DNA of 27,865 nt, taken from assembly GCA_001970855.1 (NCBI GenBank), contig LSSN01000552.1, forward strand, positions 1-27,865, read 5' to 3'. Positions 9,319-22,023 of this stretch are shown here, one piece after another (the stretch's first letter is position 1; each line of letters opens with the position of its first letter). The notes under the pieces are model-generated. The model was not told the origin of the DNA and ran no database searches. It saw only the letters and a program-made list of their open reading frames with translations. The translations under genes were made by a program, and so were the position numbers. Origin of the DNA: Smittium culicis (taxonomy: Eukaryota; Kickxellomycota; Harpellomycetes; Harpellales; Legeriomycetaceae).

Positions 9319-11139
9319 AATATCTACGAAAGGAAGTAATTAGTAAAAGTCAGATAAATAATAGATATTTTAACTAAAAAGTTCAAATGCTTTCAGAAAT
9401 GATATTCAAAAAGGAATATTATGCACATAAGTTTAAAAAAAATAATTAATGAAATTCATAAGATTGTATTCTTTTCTGTAAGTACTGGTTTGATTCAAAA
9501 GTGCCTCCTTCTTTCCTAGGAAAGTTGGAATATCGTTTATGTATATTTTTTTCATTTGCCTTATTGTTTTTTTTTATTTTTTTATTTTTATATCTATTTA
9601 TTTTTTTGTTTTATTTTTTCCCTTTTATTATTTGACCTAGGTAAACGGTCTCAATATAGCTAAAGTGGTTTAACGATTTACTAAATATTTATTAGCTAAA
9701 TATTTATTGATTTATTGATTTATTGATTTCATAGATATTTATCTGACACTATTATGGTTAGGGAATATCTATTCTTATTTAATTATGGATATTCTTTCGC
9801 TAAGCAGTAATTTTTTTACTATACATTTTATTTGCTAACACTGATTAAATAAAATTATTGATTGTATCAGGTATTTTTTTTGCTAAAATTTTCTAGCAGT
9901 ATAATTAATTAAAATAAATCCGATGTACGCTATAATTCTAATAGAGTGAACTCAATTATTCGAAATAGTCCTCCATTTGATAAAATAAACGAAGTTAATA
10001 AAATCGATGTCAGTGTAATTCAAGCTGTCACATATAAGCTTTGAAAAATTAAAATCACTTAGATGTTGAAAATATACTTTTTGAATTTTTATCTTACCCA
10101 ACAAACACTTACTGTTATTAACGCATCACTATCAATTGTGGTTTTTCAAATCAATGGAGTTGAATAAATGTTTAATTTTATCTGATTTTTTGTACAAGGC
10201 AAGATCCACCCAATTTCTTTATATTTATAATTATCTAACTCTTATTTTGATATATTTTATGAACTATTTTTAAAATTCACATCTAAATATTATTCTGTGT
10301 TGGGTCATGAGTGAAAATAATCTTTGATTTATATGAAATTAATAAACTAAAAATAAAATCTAAACTAAATTATCTATTGTGTTATGAGCTAAAAGAGCGC
10401 ATTTTTTTAATTAGCTTTATCGATTGTATACTATTCCATTTTTTTTAGATTATTAAACACAATCTCCTAGCCTTTTTTATTGATATAAAACTTTATTTTA
10501 TCTATCTATATTTCGTATTTGATTACATAATTGTTTTAAAAGTTTTTATTAATGGCACAACAAGTAAAAATACTGTTAAATAATTCAAGCTATTTATTCA
10601 TTTCAGCATTGGTTATTTATTTTTTACACCAGTATACGCTTACATGATATTATAAAGATGAGTCAAAATCCAATTTCAGCGACCTATAATTATATTTAAT
10701 CCAAAACCCAATAAATAAAAAAATCTCATAAAAAATAGTAATATCCGATTTTTACATTTTTTAAAGAGGTTTGGGACCTTGTAAAGGCCAAAAGTAGTCT
10801 AGTTAGTGCAAGGTAAAACAAATATCATACAAAAATACTCACAGTAAACCGAATCTGTCTATTGGCTGATGATTTGTGCTCATGTGATCCAGATTCCATT
10901 ATAATCATAATCATTTCGATTATGTTGAGTAGCCAAGGCTGAGTATCCAAGGTTCTGTTCATTCATGAAATAATTTCATTTAAAAAATACTGATCTCAAA
11001 ATACCATCGAAATATTCAATTTATTAACCTTCCTAATAAACTTTTAGTTTAAAAAAAATTCTATACTATAAATTTCGAATTGGATCTATAAATAAGTATT
11101 GCCTTCATAGTATGAGAATGGACGTTATTTCATATATAA
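9319..11139. other. AT-rich gene-free stretch
   Basis: About 1.8 kb of AT-rich DNA contains no frame or RNA gene I can support. It includes T-rich tracts near 9560-9620 and a short tandem repeat of TGATTTAT at about 9706-9730. Confidence 0.5.
9706..9730. repeat. Octamer tandem repeat (TGATTTAT, about 3 copies)
   Basis: The octamer TGATTTAT recurs about three times head to tail. It is a minor simple repeat with no evident function. Confidence 0.7.
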
Positions 11140-11268
11140 TTGGGTTTTTATATAGATCATATGCGAATGATAGTAGAGATAATAACTCATGAAAAAGCAA
11201 TAACAATGATTTTCCGGGAAACTCGGGTTCTTTTGTTTCAAAATGACCTTGTATCAAAAAACATTGTA

Positions 11269-11424
11269 CCGTCAGCTCGACGGCTTTTGAATATGCTATT
11301 CTCAACCAAGAATATTGAGAATAGCTTACCTAGATTTAAACATTTAAGATCTTACAATAGCCATAATAATAGCAAAATATACATGTAAATAAAATTAAAT
11401 AACGTCTATAAAGACGTTTTTTTT
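11269..11424 (+). other. Cluster of perfect hairpins ending in a T-run
   Basis: Three perfect inverted repeats lie within 160 bases. The first is CCGTC/GACGG (11269-11273 with 11279-11283). The second is GCTATTCTCAA/TTGAGAATAGC (11295-11305 with 11315-11325; an 11-bp stem and 9-base loop). The third is AACGTCT/AGACGTT (11401-11407 with 11412-11418; a 4-base loop), leading directly into eight T residues. A structured transcript ending at a T-run (as RNA polymerase III does) is possible, but no known RNA family is recognised. An 82-codon frame without an ATG at its start (11140-11388) covers the first two stems. It is not called as a gene. Confidence 0.35.
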
Positions 11425-12316
11425 ATGTAAAGAGTGATAACACAAACAACAGGAAAAAAAAAACAATACTACTATAATGCACGAATTTTTATCTCTAACC
11501 CAAAAAACTTAATTGTAAAAATAAATACCAAATATTAGACACTACTGATCAAATGTATATAATAGGCTCATAGAAGTAATAGTTTTTTTTTACTGGAAAC
11601 TCAACCTACATAGAATTTTTATTTGTCATTTATTTTCAGAGTTTGCAAAGTCGTTCGATTACAGTTTATAATATAACTGAAATCGAAAATAGGAATTGTG
11701 AAGCAGTAAAGGTTAATCAGAATCTAAATTCCTCAAAAAAAGGACATAATTACATGTTCAAAATTTTGTACTTCATGTATTATGCTAAAAATTCAAACTA
11801 TAAACCATTGGATTACCCTTGTAAAAAGGATTGATTTAGTTATTCTAAAATAATAAAAAGGAAAACATATTGTCTAAATCTGGCTGTGATTCAATGAATA
11901 ATTGATTAATTATACATTAATAAGGGTTCCAGCAAGTTCGCGTTTATGTATATCTATACTAGAAAAGACTCATTATCACCTCAATTAGAACCCCTCACAT
12001 ATATAAGAATACTGAGAATCGTGAATAAATGATATAATGAAGATAGATATGATCAAAATTAGCTTTTAGTCATATAAATAAAAATACTTTATACTATGTT
12101 AATTGCATCAAGAAAATTCTAGTTTATGTAATGATGAGAGCAATAAAAAAAATTGTAAACTTGTATGATTATGCAAAGGAAGAAATGAAAAGCTACTTAG
12201 ATCTTTAATATAATTAAATCTATTATCAAAAAATATAAAGTTGAGTAAAGGTAGACATACCAATTGAAAAAATTGTATAGTACAAGCATTGAAGTGGAGA
12301 TTTGGTTGTACTTCAG
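11425..12316. other. AT-rich stretch, 3' flank of the giant gene
   Basis: No gene is seen. This DNA follows the stop codon of the minus-strand giant gene and would hold its 3' untranslated region. A 63-codon plus-strand frame at 11643-11834 without ATG has no recognisable features. Confidence 0.45.
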
Positions 12317-15300
12317 TTATGTTTTTGATAAATTTGCGCGATTCTTTCTTCTTTTAGGTGTTTTTTGACTAATTGTGCTTTCGTTGAAATAGGTCTTAAA
12401 TTTGTTAGGATCTGTATTAATAAAAGTATTATTAACAAGCATGTCGTCACATTTAGTATCGTACTTGAAAATCTTTTTCCCATCCAATGTAAAAAATATT
12501 GAGGTGAAGTCATCTTCAATCATTTCTACTTGCGAAAATGCTGTCTGAGTTTGAAAAATGTCCAGTTCATCTTTAAAAATGCTCAAAGCACGCATAGCGT
12601 CCATAGTATTTGGTTCATTGAATTGTGTCAGATAGTTGGATAAGGAAACTATACTACGAGATTCGAATTTACGGAAACACGAAATGCACTTTATTTGAAA
12701 AGGAGCCATCCAATCTACTGATAAAGCGAACAACCCAAAGCAGCCTGAAATCGAATCTTGGGGAATATATGATTTCCAAACTATTGAAAGCAACGACATC
12801 GCTGCCTTAAAGTTAATTATACTTGGAATGATGTCAACGGTTTTGGTATCATCTTTAAAAAGCTTATTTTGAGCAAGTACACTGGCTTTAAAAGATTTCT
12901 TTGGTGTCAGAATCTTATGTCTCGGGAATCTTGAACTGCTGTTTGCCTTCTCGTTTTTATATTTAAGAGCCAATTTATATGTGTTCAATCTGTAAATACA
13001 TCTAAATAGTCTGGAAACGCCCGATTCAACAGGAAGGATACCGCTTGGTATTTCATCTGAAAAAGAAATTATTTTTACATTCTTTAAAGTCCCTGTCAAA
13101 TGAAGAGGGTGAATAAAGTTATCACGCAAAATTAATATTACATTTCTCTCTGGTAGTGACGAATTTCTACTTGAGATAGATGATTCTTGAGACTTTAAAA
13201 ATTCTCCCATTTTTACATCAAACCAATTTAGCCAATCCATAAATATGCTACACGTTATTTGCGATTGCTTATTATATTTGTAAGTAATACCATGATTACT
13301 AAGCAATTCTGACTCTTGCGCCTTAGAAATGATTTTATTTCCAGTTATCCAAAGAGGTAATTTATAGCTGCCATCAGAATTCGAACACAAAAATAGTGAA
13401 ACCCTTTCTTTAAACTGCTTATTGCCCTCTATTTGGCTGTTTGCATTGCTTAAGACTGGGTGTAATCGATGATAAATCCCAGTTTCTTCAAGGCTAAAGA
13501 TAAGTTGTGTGTTTGTAGATGATAAAAGCTTACCAGATAAAGTAGACGCCTCGGTTAAACTTTTGATATAAATAACATTGCTACTGTTTGATATTTCAGG
13601 CATATTGCACATTTTCCAAACAGATATGGAGTTTATAGCTTGAAAATAAACCAAAAAGTTTCTGTATCTTTGAGAGATTTTTTGGTCTGAGTCAATATTT
13701 TGCCTAAAATGAGTCTTGAACAGTTTTAGTAGTGACGATTTTACCCAATCCACACAATCGTAGTTTAAAAATAGCTCTTTTATTGATTTTTTATCTTCAC
13801 TAAAATGATATCTTTTAGAGTTTCTAACATCAGTATTTGTTATATGGCTGGCGAGTTCATTAGTTATTGATGACAAGGGACGGATTATATTGTTGTTTTT
13901 GCTAGAGCTATCAGATTTTACTCTTAAACCAATTTCACTATTAATCAATTTAAAATACTCGGTAGATCTTAAATAAATCCATTCTTTTATCACAGAAATC
14001 AGTGATGAATATTTGGGATCACTGTAAATCAAATCTATTTTATTTCTTAATTGATAAAAGTCTTTGTTGAATATAGCAGCAAAGCTTAGCGATTCTAATT
14101 CCTCTTTTTCTACAAATGGATCGAATTGTTGAACTAAGAATGAGGCCAGATCTAGATTATCAATTAGTGGGAATTTTTGCTTATAAAGCATGAATATACA
14201 TTGAAACTCATTAGAAAGTGCAAAGTTGAAGGGTTTTTTAATGTTTTCGTTAGTAGAATTTAAATAGTGATTGGATGATATATGAGGCGATAACTTAAAA
14301 AAGCTTCTAATGTCATCTTGAGGCGTGTCATTATCTGTATTTGATTCTGCGGAATCTCCATTAAAACCATTACGCTTGACTTTTTTAATGGTTTTTGGTA
14401 AATTTAATGGGGGTTTTGAAGTACAGGTCTCTTTTGAAGTTTGATTGGAAGTAGAAAAAGTCGGTGAGATAATGCGAAAAGAAGGTAAGTTTGAAGCAGA
14501 AGAGTAGTTAGTTGATATGATTGAGCTTGGCGTATTTGGCTGGCTAACATTAGGGTGTATTATATTTTCATATTCTAAACGAGGTATGCTAGAATCGTCG
14601 GCAGCAACAAACTTTTCAATTCGATAAAAATAACCTAAAACTTTCTTGTTAACAGGTGTGGCATAAGAAAACTTGTAAGTGATTTCTGGTCGATTTTTGC
14701 AGATTTCAACGAAAATTTTAATATTTTTTCTGGGAACTGGAGAAATAGGCAAACCTTTTGTATCAAAAATTTTGCTTTCTGATGCTGGATTCTTTTTTAT
14801 GATATTATTTGAATTTTTAATAAGATTTGAATTATAGTTGAGGTGGCGGGAAGATGAATGTTTTCTTTTTCGCTGAGCTGGAGATTCTGAATGCTCAAGG
14901 TTCAAAACAGAGTCTGCTTGGCTATCGTTGGGTGTTTTATCTATGATGTGATCGGTTGAGTAGTTTTTTGACTTTTTTTTTGGTAATTTTAATAATGACT
15001 CAATTATTTCAAGTCCTTTAGGGCCTTCACCAAGCGTTGTGGTATCAGTGATATCAAGATGCGGTGAAGTGGATTGGATAGAGTTCCTACTAGATGGTTC
15101 AACTTTGGAACGCGACTCGTTCACAGAAACAAGGTCAGATAGATTTTCATTAACGGGAAGGGCAGAAGAATAAGAAGAAAATTTTTTGTCTTCAGAGAAA
15201 TTATTATTTTTTTGGGTGTGCATATTTATATCAGAAATTTTTATAAGTGGGGTACCAGCTGCGCCATAACTAGGAGGATCTTCCCTAATTGGAGAGGAAA

Positions 15301-18300
15301 TGATCCTAGCAGAATCATCTATAGAAAATTCATTGTCCGAAAAATGACCAAAGTTAGATCCAGGCGAGTATTTAGAAGTAGAATTGGTAATATTAAGTTG
15401 TTTATTGCTTAGGGGTGACTTTTTTAGTGAACAAGCGCTTAAAGACCCCAAATCGTTTTTGGTGATAGGTTGAAATGATTCTTCAATTTTACTATGAGTA
15501 ATATTTAGAGCTGAATTATTATTAGACAACTTGAGAGTCATAATGTTGCTATTACTCGATTGGTTGGTAATAATTTGCGGTGGTGATACAATGCTTTGAA
15601 TATGTGAATTTGAAAAAGAGGATGGCTCAAAAAAATCTTTTTCTAATCTTTGAGAAGAGATTAAGCTAGATTCTGGTTCAGGGGGATTAAAAGTGCTTAT
15701 GTCAGCAGTAATGTTTGGTATTTTCTCATCAGTATGTGATAAAAAAGCCAAAATACCTGAATCATCGGTAGATTCTAGCGAGCCGGGTTCAAGCGACAAT
15801 TTAATAGAAGCTGGAATAGAACAGTTTAAAGATGATCCAGATGCAAAAGAAGGATCTAATTTAAAATCGCTAGAAACATGGCTGGCTTCAGATAATTGAG
15901 AACTAACTACTTCGTTGAGGAATTTTGAAGCTGATGAATCTAAAGCACTTTCAATATAATTTTGATTTATATCGTGAGATGATTTAGGATTGTTGACATT
16001 GGGCACATCTAATTGAGAGAATTTGGAATCAGGCACTTCTATTTTGGCAGATTCTTCATTTACAGAAATTTTAGGTGAATTAAGATCCTTTCCTTGATTT
16101 AAACCAGTTTCTGGGATCATCGAGCTTGCTAACTCGGCTGAATTAAAAGATGAAATTTTGGATGTATCAGAAATTTTATTATTGGGAGATTTAGGTTCGC
16201 CTGAATTCTCCGGAAAGTGTGTAATATTGGTTTTATAGCCTAAGCCATCAAATTTGTTAATGCCAGGAGTTTTAGAAGTCATATTAACAGGATCTTTGTT
16301 TTTCTTAGAATCATTGGTTTCGGGGGCTTGAGGTAAAAGAGTTTTGTTCTTTTGAAATTGATGGGCTTCTAAATCTTCAAAATCGCTATCTTTAGGTGTT
16401 TGGGAAGATGATTTTTCAATTCTACTTACTTTAGGTATTTCGATAGAATCGTTTTTTGCATCTACAGTTGAATTTTGAATAAAGCACAAAACATTAGGTT
16501 GATTAATCAATGACAAAGAACCATCTAAAGTCTCATCTTTTTTTGCAGTCAAAGCAAATTCCTTAAAAGGTGCAAAACACAAATCGTAGTTAGGCATATT
16601 TGTACTTTTTATACTCAGGTTAATGGAATTGTTTAATATACTCTCGCTATAGTTGTTAAAGATCGCGCTGTTGGTTTTTTCAGCATTGCTATCACTGGTA
16701 TTAGGAATTGAGGTTTTTTCTGAAGAGTTAAAATTAGAGCCAGGTCTATATGGATCGAATTTTCCCAAAGATATGTCATAGTCAGATAAATTAAATAAAG
16801 TAGGTGAGCTTTTAGATTTTGAACCAATGGATATAGAACCGTCTATACTGCTTTCGTTTAATGAGTGATTTTTTATATGGTTGTTGATTGGATTGTCTAG
16901 AATCGTTGGAGCCAAATTGTTCAAAGTGCTAAGCGAGCATATTGCAGTAGGAGTTTTACTTTCAATTACATTTGATTTTAGTATCTCAGTATCTGGGATA
17001 CCAATTCCGTATTGTAAGAAGGTGGTGTCAACGTTAGAAGGTTTAGAATTTAAACCTGGTGATTCTAACGTGTTTGTAGATATTTTATTGGCAAGATATT
17101 CGCCATGTACAATAGAATCATTTGTGTTAACATTTAGGTTACTGTTGATGTTGGTGGGAACTAGTGGAGACTCTGAAATATCTATTGAAAGTTTATGAGG
17201 AGTGGAACTATTGATTTCAGAAAATGTTCTTTGATCTATGCTATTTTCGTAATTTGCATAAATATTTTCTAGTGGGCTAACAGTGAGTCCAGTGGCAGAA
17301 GCTGATAGAGTAGGATTCAGTTGTTCAATTATTGGCTCAAGGCTAGAATCCAGATTGAATTTGTTGGTTCTCTGGCTTTTTATAATAGAATTATCATGAT
17401 TATTATTATTACTTAAAGTGTTGGTGCTCGTATAGTTAAATTCTTTATTTTCGGTTCCCTCGTTAGTATTCTCAAATGGAGTTATGTTTTCATTAGACAG
17501 ATCATTGGCAGTTAATTTAAAGTCTAGAGGAGTATTAGAGCTAGGTGACTCTATAGAGATATCATCTGAAGAAATGGTTTCACAAAATGGTTTGTCTGCG
17601 ACTGAAGCGATATTTTTATATAGTTGCGTAGGCTTAACAAGTGGGGTTTTAGGACCATGAGATTTATTAGATATTTCAAAAATATCACTTTTTAAAACAG
17701 ATTGAGGAATGAAACAATTGGTGATTTCTTGGTGATTGTGATTAGCAGAAATTTCGCTTTTATTTTTACTGACAAGAAGATTAGAGTTATTATGGTTTTG
17801 ATAGGACTTGATCGGATGCATATCGCTTTCTTTGTTAAAACTAATAATACTATTACCTCCTCCAAATTCTGAGAGTGATATTGAGGTGTTTGGGTCTGAT
17901 AAATTTTTTTGACTTTGAATAAAGGATTCATTAAAAAAGTCATCATCTTCGCTAATATACAAACTGCCACTATTTGAGCGAGAAATTGGAGAGCCGACAT
18001 CATCAGATGAAGGTTCGCTGTTAAAATTCAAATCTAGGTTAATTTGAGACAACCTTGCTTTAAAGTCATCGAAATTTGTTCGGACCATAGATGAATTTCT
18101 AGAGAATGTTGAAGTAGGTGTTTTATTATTTTCAACACTATGAAAATCTTCTAAAGTATTTAGACGAAGGTATGATGTATTTTGGCGTTGGGATAAGTTA
18201 CTCTTTATTTCAGTAAACTCATCATTAATGGAAGCAGATAAAGAGGGTTTATATGCTGTATTTACAGGTGGTTCGTGAGATGAGCTACTATCAAATATAT

Positions 18301-21045
18301 TTTCATTGGGATAATTATTTAGACTATTCTGAGGTAGAGCTTCAAGACTCATGTCGCTAGCTTTAGGTAAAACTTCAGATAAGTTTTTAGAGGGTAATAG
18401 TATCGGTTTTATCGCGATAGAACTGCTTTGGCCCTTTATCAGGCTGTTTTCAGTAAAAGCGTTAGTTGGGGAATTAGATAAGTTGAATAAATTTGGGGTT
18501 TTTGGGGAAATATGTTGGTTATTGATTGTTTTATGCAAAGGAAGCGATAAAAGATTTTGTGATATGGGTGATGAATTTGCTTTTATGGCATTGCTAGCGA
18601 TCAAAGAACGTGAGTCTACAATTTTTTTATTACCGGAAACTATTTCGGGCGCAATTAAATCTGGGATAGACTTATCTACATTTTTATCTAATTCCGAATC
18701 AGATTCAACAGAATTTAAATTTTCAGGTGAAATAGCACTTGTCAAGCCTATGTTATCATCATTAATGATGGGTGTAGTAGGTTCTTGTAATCGCTGGATA
18801 TTTTCATAAGATGAGCTACCGGCTAAATGAAAATTGGAGGTTGAATCATCAGAGATTTTTCTTAAGTGATTATGATTAGGATTAAAAGAGTCTTTAATTG
18901 TATTTGATACTTCAGGGGTTTTATCAGACGCTGGGAAATGAATACTAGGAGTCACTTTATTGGCGTCAAAACTTTCAGTTTCGGGCTCAATTATTTCTGA
19001 CCTAATAATATTTATATTTTCTGGAGTAGAATTAGGTTTTCGAGGGCCATTGTGTGTCATTGCAATTTTAGAATGTTTATCGGCTGAAATATTTTCAGAG
19101 AGATTTGATGGTGGATGATTATCAGCTTTGTCTTGGCTTTTCATAAAAGGGTCATTATTATTATAAATGTAATTGTTAGAGTAAGTGGTACTTGCTTCTG
19201 TCAATTTGTGATTTGTTGGAATGTTATTGTGGGATGAAAAGGGATTTCTGTGGTTGATATTATCATGGCATTTATAATAGTTTATATTATTTTCGTTTGT
19301 AATATTTGAGTTTTGGATATTTAATATTCTAGACATTGTGCTGAGCTTAATATTCTCGTCACTAAGTAAGGCGCGTTTAATTTCCAAATGGTAATTAGAA
19401 TTAGGCCCTGTAGCACCAACTGAGCCTGTAGTATAAGAACCACCAAGATTTAGGTTGGAAGATTTTAGTAGCTCAGTTCTAATTCTAGGATCATTATTTT
19501 TTTCTACCAAAATAGAAATAGTTTAATTATAAAAAGTTATAAAATTATTAATTTGATAAAAAAATGGAGAGAGAGAAACAAAAATAAATGTAATTACCGT
19601 TTAAGTTTGAAATAAAGGAGGTTTTATTATAAGTTCTTTTGGGCTTGTTTGAGGGTAGTTCATGGCGATTAGAATTTAAAAAAACTTTCGAGCGGGGATT
19701 AGTTTTCAACGGCAATTCCATAGCGCTTTTTAAAGATGGCATAGAATGGTAAGATGGTAAAGATTTAAATGTTTTATTTTTTAGTTTTTTGTTTTTAAAA
19801 GCGTTTTCTGAAAAAGAATCTGCTAAGAAATTAGATTTAGATTTGGGTTCTTTTTCAATTGATAGTATTGGTTCCTCGATAATAGTAGGTGTGATTTTTG
19901 ATGTATCTGAATCTAAAGCATAGTTTACACCTATTGATTTATTTTTATTTTTAGAATTTTTTTTTTTCGAGGTTTTGGTGGGAAGCGTATTTAGTCCTAA
20001 AATGATTGTTTCACTTTCGTGAAGATGATCTGAAGAAATAGTTTTAGAATTAGGCTTTGTATTCTGTGATGATACTGTTATGGGTTGAATGTCAAATCTT
20101 GAATTTTCTGAGTTAGTAGCACTGCTAATTGCAAAAGTGTCGTTATTTTTATTTTTAATAAGAACAAAAAATTCTGAACTAGATTCAAAGGATTCTGATA
20201 AATTATCTGGAATACTATAAAATAATAGAGAGTCAATTTTTAATCTTTTGTTTGGATTGGGTAGAGGGTAATCAGTTTTTCTTTTTGGATTAGTTTGAGG
20301 AGATTGGATTTTGGGAACCAAATCAGTTATTAAGTTATTTTCATATGTATAAATCTGTTCTATAGATTTGTTTATCGGTGATTTCGAAGATGTTCTATCT
20401 GAAGATCTAGATTCAGTTGAATCGCTTATATATGTAATATCGTATATAGCTGAGTTATCATCGGAACCAGCAGAATTTTCAGAGTCTGAATTTTCATTAA
20501 GCACTTTTTTTTTATTAGTGCGTCTTAGTCGGTAATTTATAATTTTTTTAGGAGCTCTCAGATTGTACTTTAAACTTGATTTATTCTGTGATATTTTATT
20601 CTTTTTTGAATTTATCTTGCTAATACTTTGTAATTCGGCATCACTAGCTTCAGTTTCATAATCTAATAGAAAAAAAAAAACAACGGTTAATTTTGTTTAT
20701 AAAATTTTATTGGATATACGCGTAAATACTTTTATTATTCTCGATCTCAATAGCTCTTTGTTTTTCGTTAGATACTTCGAGCTCAGGAATTTCTTTATCT
20801 GTGTCATAGGCCTGATCTTCTAGAGAAGCTATTGAATTACTACTTGAATGGTTTATTTTTAAATTTGAATCTAAATTTGAAACTAATTTGGAAGATTTGC
20901 TATCAAGGCTCGAATTTATACCCGCAGCAGAGATTGAAGCCTTTTGCTCTCGCTTTTTGTTTACTAAGCTATTAAAGATGTTTATAGAATCGAGAAAATT
21001 AGATAAAGGATTCCTTTGGCTTTTGTTTGGCTCTTTTCCACTCAT
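12317..21045 (-). CDS. Giant Ser/Asn-rich protein with C-terminal CENP-B/pogo-like transposase domain, three exons
   Basis: The gene is read from the minus strand. Exon 1 is 21045-20730 (ATG at 21045), exon 2 20662-19598 and exon 3 19503-12317 (TAA). The introns are 67 bp (GTATTT...TAG) and 94 bp (GTAATT...TAG). The exons sum to 8568 nt, divisible by three, giving 2855 residues with no internal stop. Residues ~1-2050 are low-complexity, rich in Ser, Asn, Thr and Pro, with many SP and K-T-P sites and an early basic cluster (NYRLRRTNKKK, exon 2). Residues ~2219-2320 resemble CENP-B/Tc5-type helix-turn-helix repeats. Residues ~2455-2755 match DDE_1 of pogo/Tigger/CENP-B proteins. The C-terminus is basic (KTPKRRKNRANLSKT). 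Fungal relatives of this architecture include yeast Pdc2-type transcription factors and fission-yeast CENP-B homologues, so a nuclear DNA-binding or chromatin role is inferred. Exon 1 might be a separate gene, but the phase match argues against that. Confidence 0.82.
12700..14230 (-). other. HTH plus DDE_1 (pogo/CENP-B) domain region of the giant protein
   Basis: The order of motifs matches the family. A first HTH-like block has LYKQKFPLIDNLDLASFLVQQF (residues ~2230-2250). SVIKEWIYLRSTEYFKLIN corresponds to the Tc5-type HTH with its conserved Trp. A DWVKSSLLKLF segment aligns with the usual W-x-x-x-F linker. The catalytic core begins with FSLEETGIYHRL (usual form DETGL, residue ~2466). It continues with KERVSLFLCSNSDGSYKLPL, then LILRDNFIHP (~2588) and GILPVESGVSRLF (usual PLDQGVI, ~2620). 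The spacing of 122 and 32 residues fits pogo-type DDE enzymes. The third block, VWKSYIPQDSISGCFGLF (~2720-2745), matches the conserved W...V...I..CF ending. Two of the three acidic residues are Glu rather than Asp, so transposase activity is doubtful. Confidence 0.8.
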
Positions 21046-21361
21046 CTTACATTAGTCTAACAATAACAAGGATAATTCATAATAATTATGATAAATAGTT
21101 CTTAAAAAAGTAATTTGTATAAGCGCAAAAGTTTTTTTTTATAGAGCCGTACAATTTAGTAGGTTCATAGCAAATCACAATTATCAAAAATTCATAATTC
21201 ATTTCCATTCGTCATGTTTTAGTATAGTATGTTACCACGCAGCCAATAAATACATTCTTAATATCTACGCTGTACTATCCAGAAAATGCTACTTTTCAAA
21301 CTTTTTAAACTACTAAATTACCCAAAATAAGTACTGCAAAAATAAAAAATTTGTACAGCAT
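21046..21361 (-). promoter_or_regulatory. Presumed 5' flank of the giant gene
   Basis: This is AT-rich DNA immediately upstream of the ATG at 21045. No motif stands out, and the call rests only on position. Confidence 0.3.
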
Positions 21362-21556
21362 TTGATTGTTTATTATTATTTTTTAGTTTGTAGCCAAGCT
21401 AATATTATATCTACGGGGTATTATCAAGTTAATCAATTTATCTCTCCTAGTTCTAATAAAGAAACCTTGAGAAAAATCTATAGCTTTTTGAAAATTAAAA
21501 ATAATACCATCGATATAAATCTACTACCCTCTCAAGTTTTACAGTGCATATTTTAG
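21362..21556 (+). pseudogene. Possible F-box protein fragment
   Basis: An open frame of 64 codons lacks an ATG. It reads like ordinary coding sequence at its right end, finishing in DINLLPSQVLQCIF just before a stop. LPSQVLQCIF matches the opening of the F-box consensus (L-P-x-E-x-L-x-x-I-F). No continuing exon with the rest of an F-box is obvious within the next few hundred bases. It may be a relic or an internal exon of an unrecognised gene. In F-box proteins this motif docks Skp1 of SCF ubiquitin ligases. The call is weak. Confidence 0.25.
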
Positions 21557-22023
21557 GCTCTTCACAATTAAGTTATATTTTCATCTGATCAGTATTGATA
21601 TTTGAACCTAAGTATCTTTGTCTAATTCAAATTTCAACTGAAAATAATAATTAAATCCATTAATACTCTAAATAATGAAAAATAAATACTAAATTACATC
21701 CAGTTTTATAGATTAATCACAAAATACGTAGAAATGAATTAACAAAATTTCAATTAATAAGGCTTATATTATATTCAAAAAATTAAAAATTTTGATACAA
21801 ACCTTCAATAAAATTCAAAATAATAATACAAATGATAATTTAATATTGTCCTTAGTTGATAGAAAATATTTTATTTTTATATAGGATAGTTCATATTACC
21901 TACAATGCTTTCTCTTTCACATAGACAAACAGATTTAATTCGTATTAAATATTCCCCTACATGTATTTATAAACATAAACTATTTACGTTAAATAACTTT
22001 CAAATTTCATAAAAATTCTCTTT
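21557..22023. other. AT-rich spacer, nothing seen
   Basis: No frame, repeat or RNA gene could be supported. Confidence 0.45.

Noticed and set aside
18351..18809. 152-codon plus-strand frame within the giant gene
   Set aside because: It is antisense to the Ser/Asn-rich coding sequence, with no ATG context or domain; it is a shadow.
19548..20504. Separate 318-residue gene starting at GTG
   Set aside because: The GTG is internal. The frame continues upstream to a splice acceptor, and a GTAATT donor at 19597 joins it in phase to the next exon.
20707..21045. Separate small gene encoding a 112-residue protein
   Set aside because: A GTATTT donor inside its end and the TAG acceptor at 20663 join it in phase to exon 2 of the giant gene, so it is better read as exon 1.
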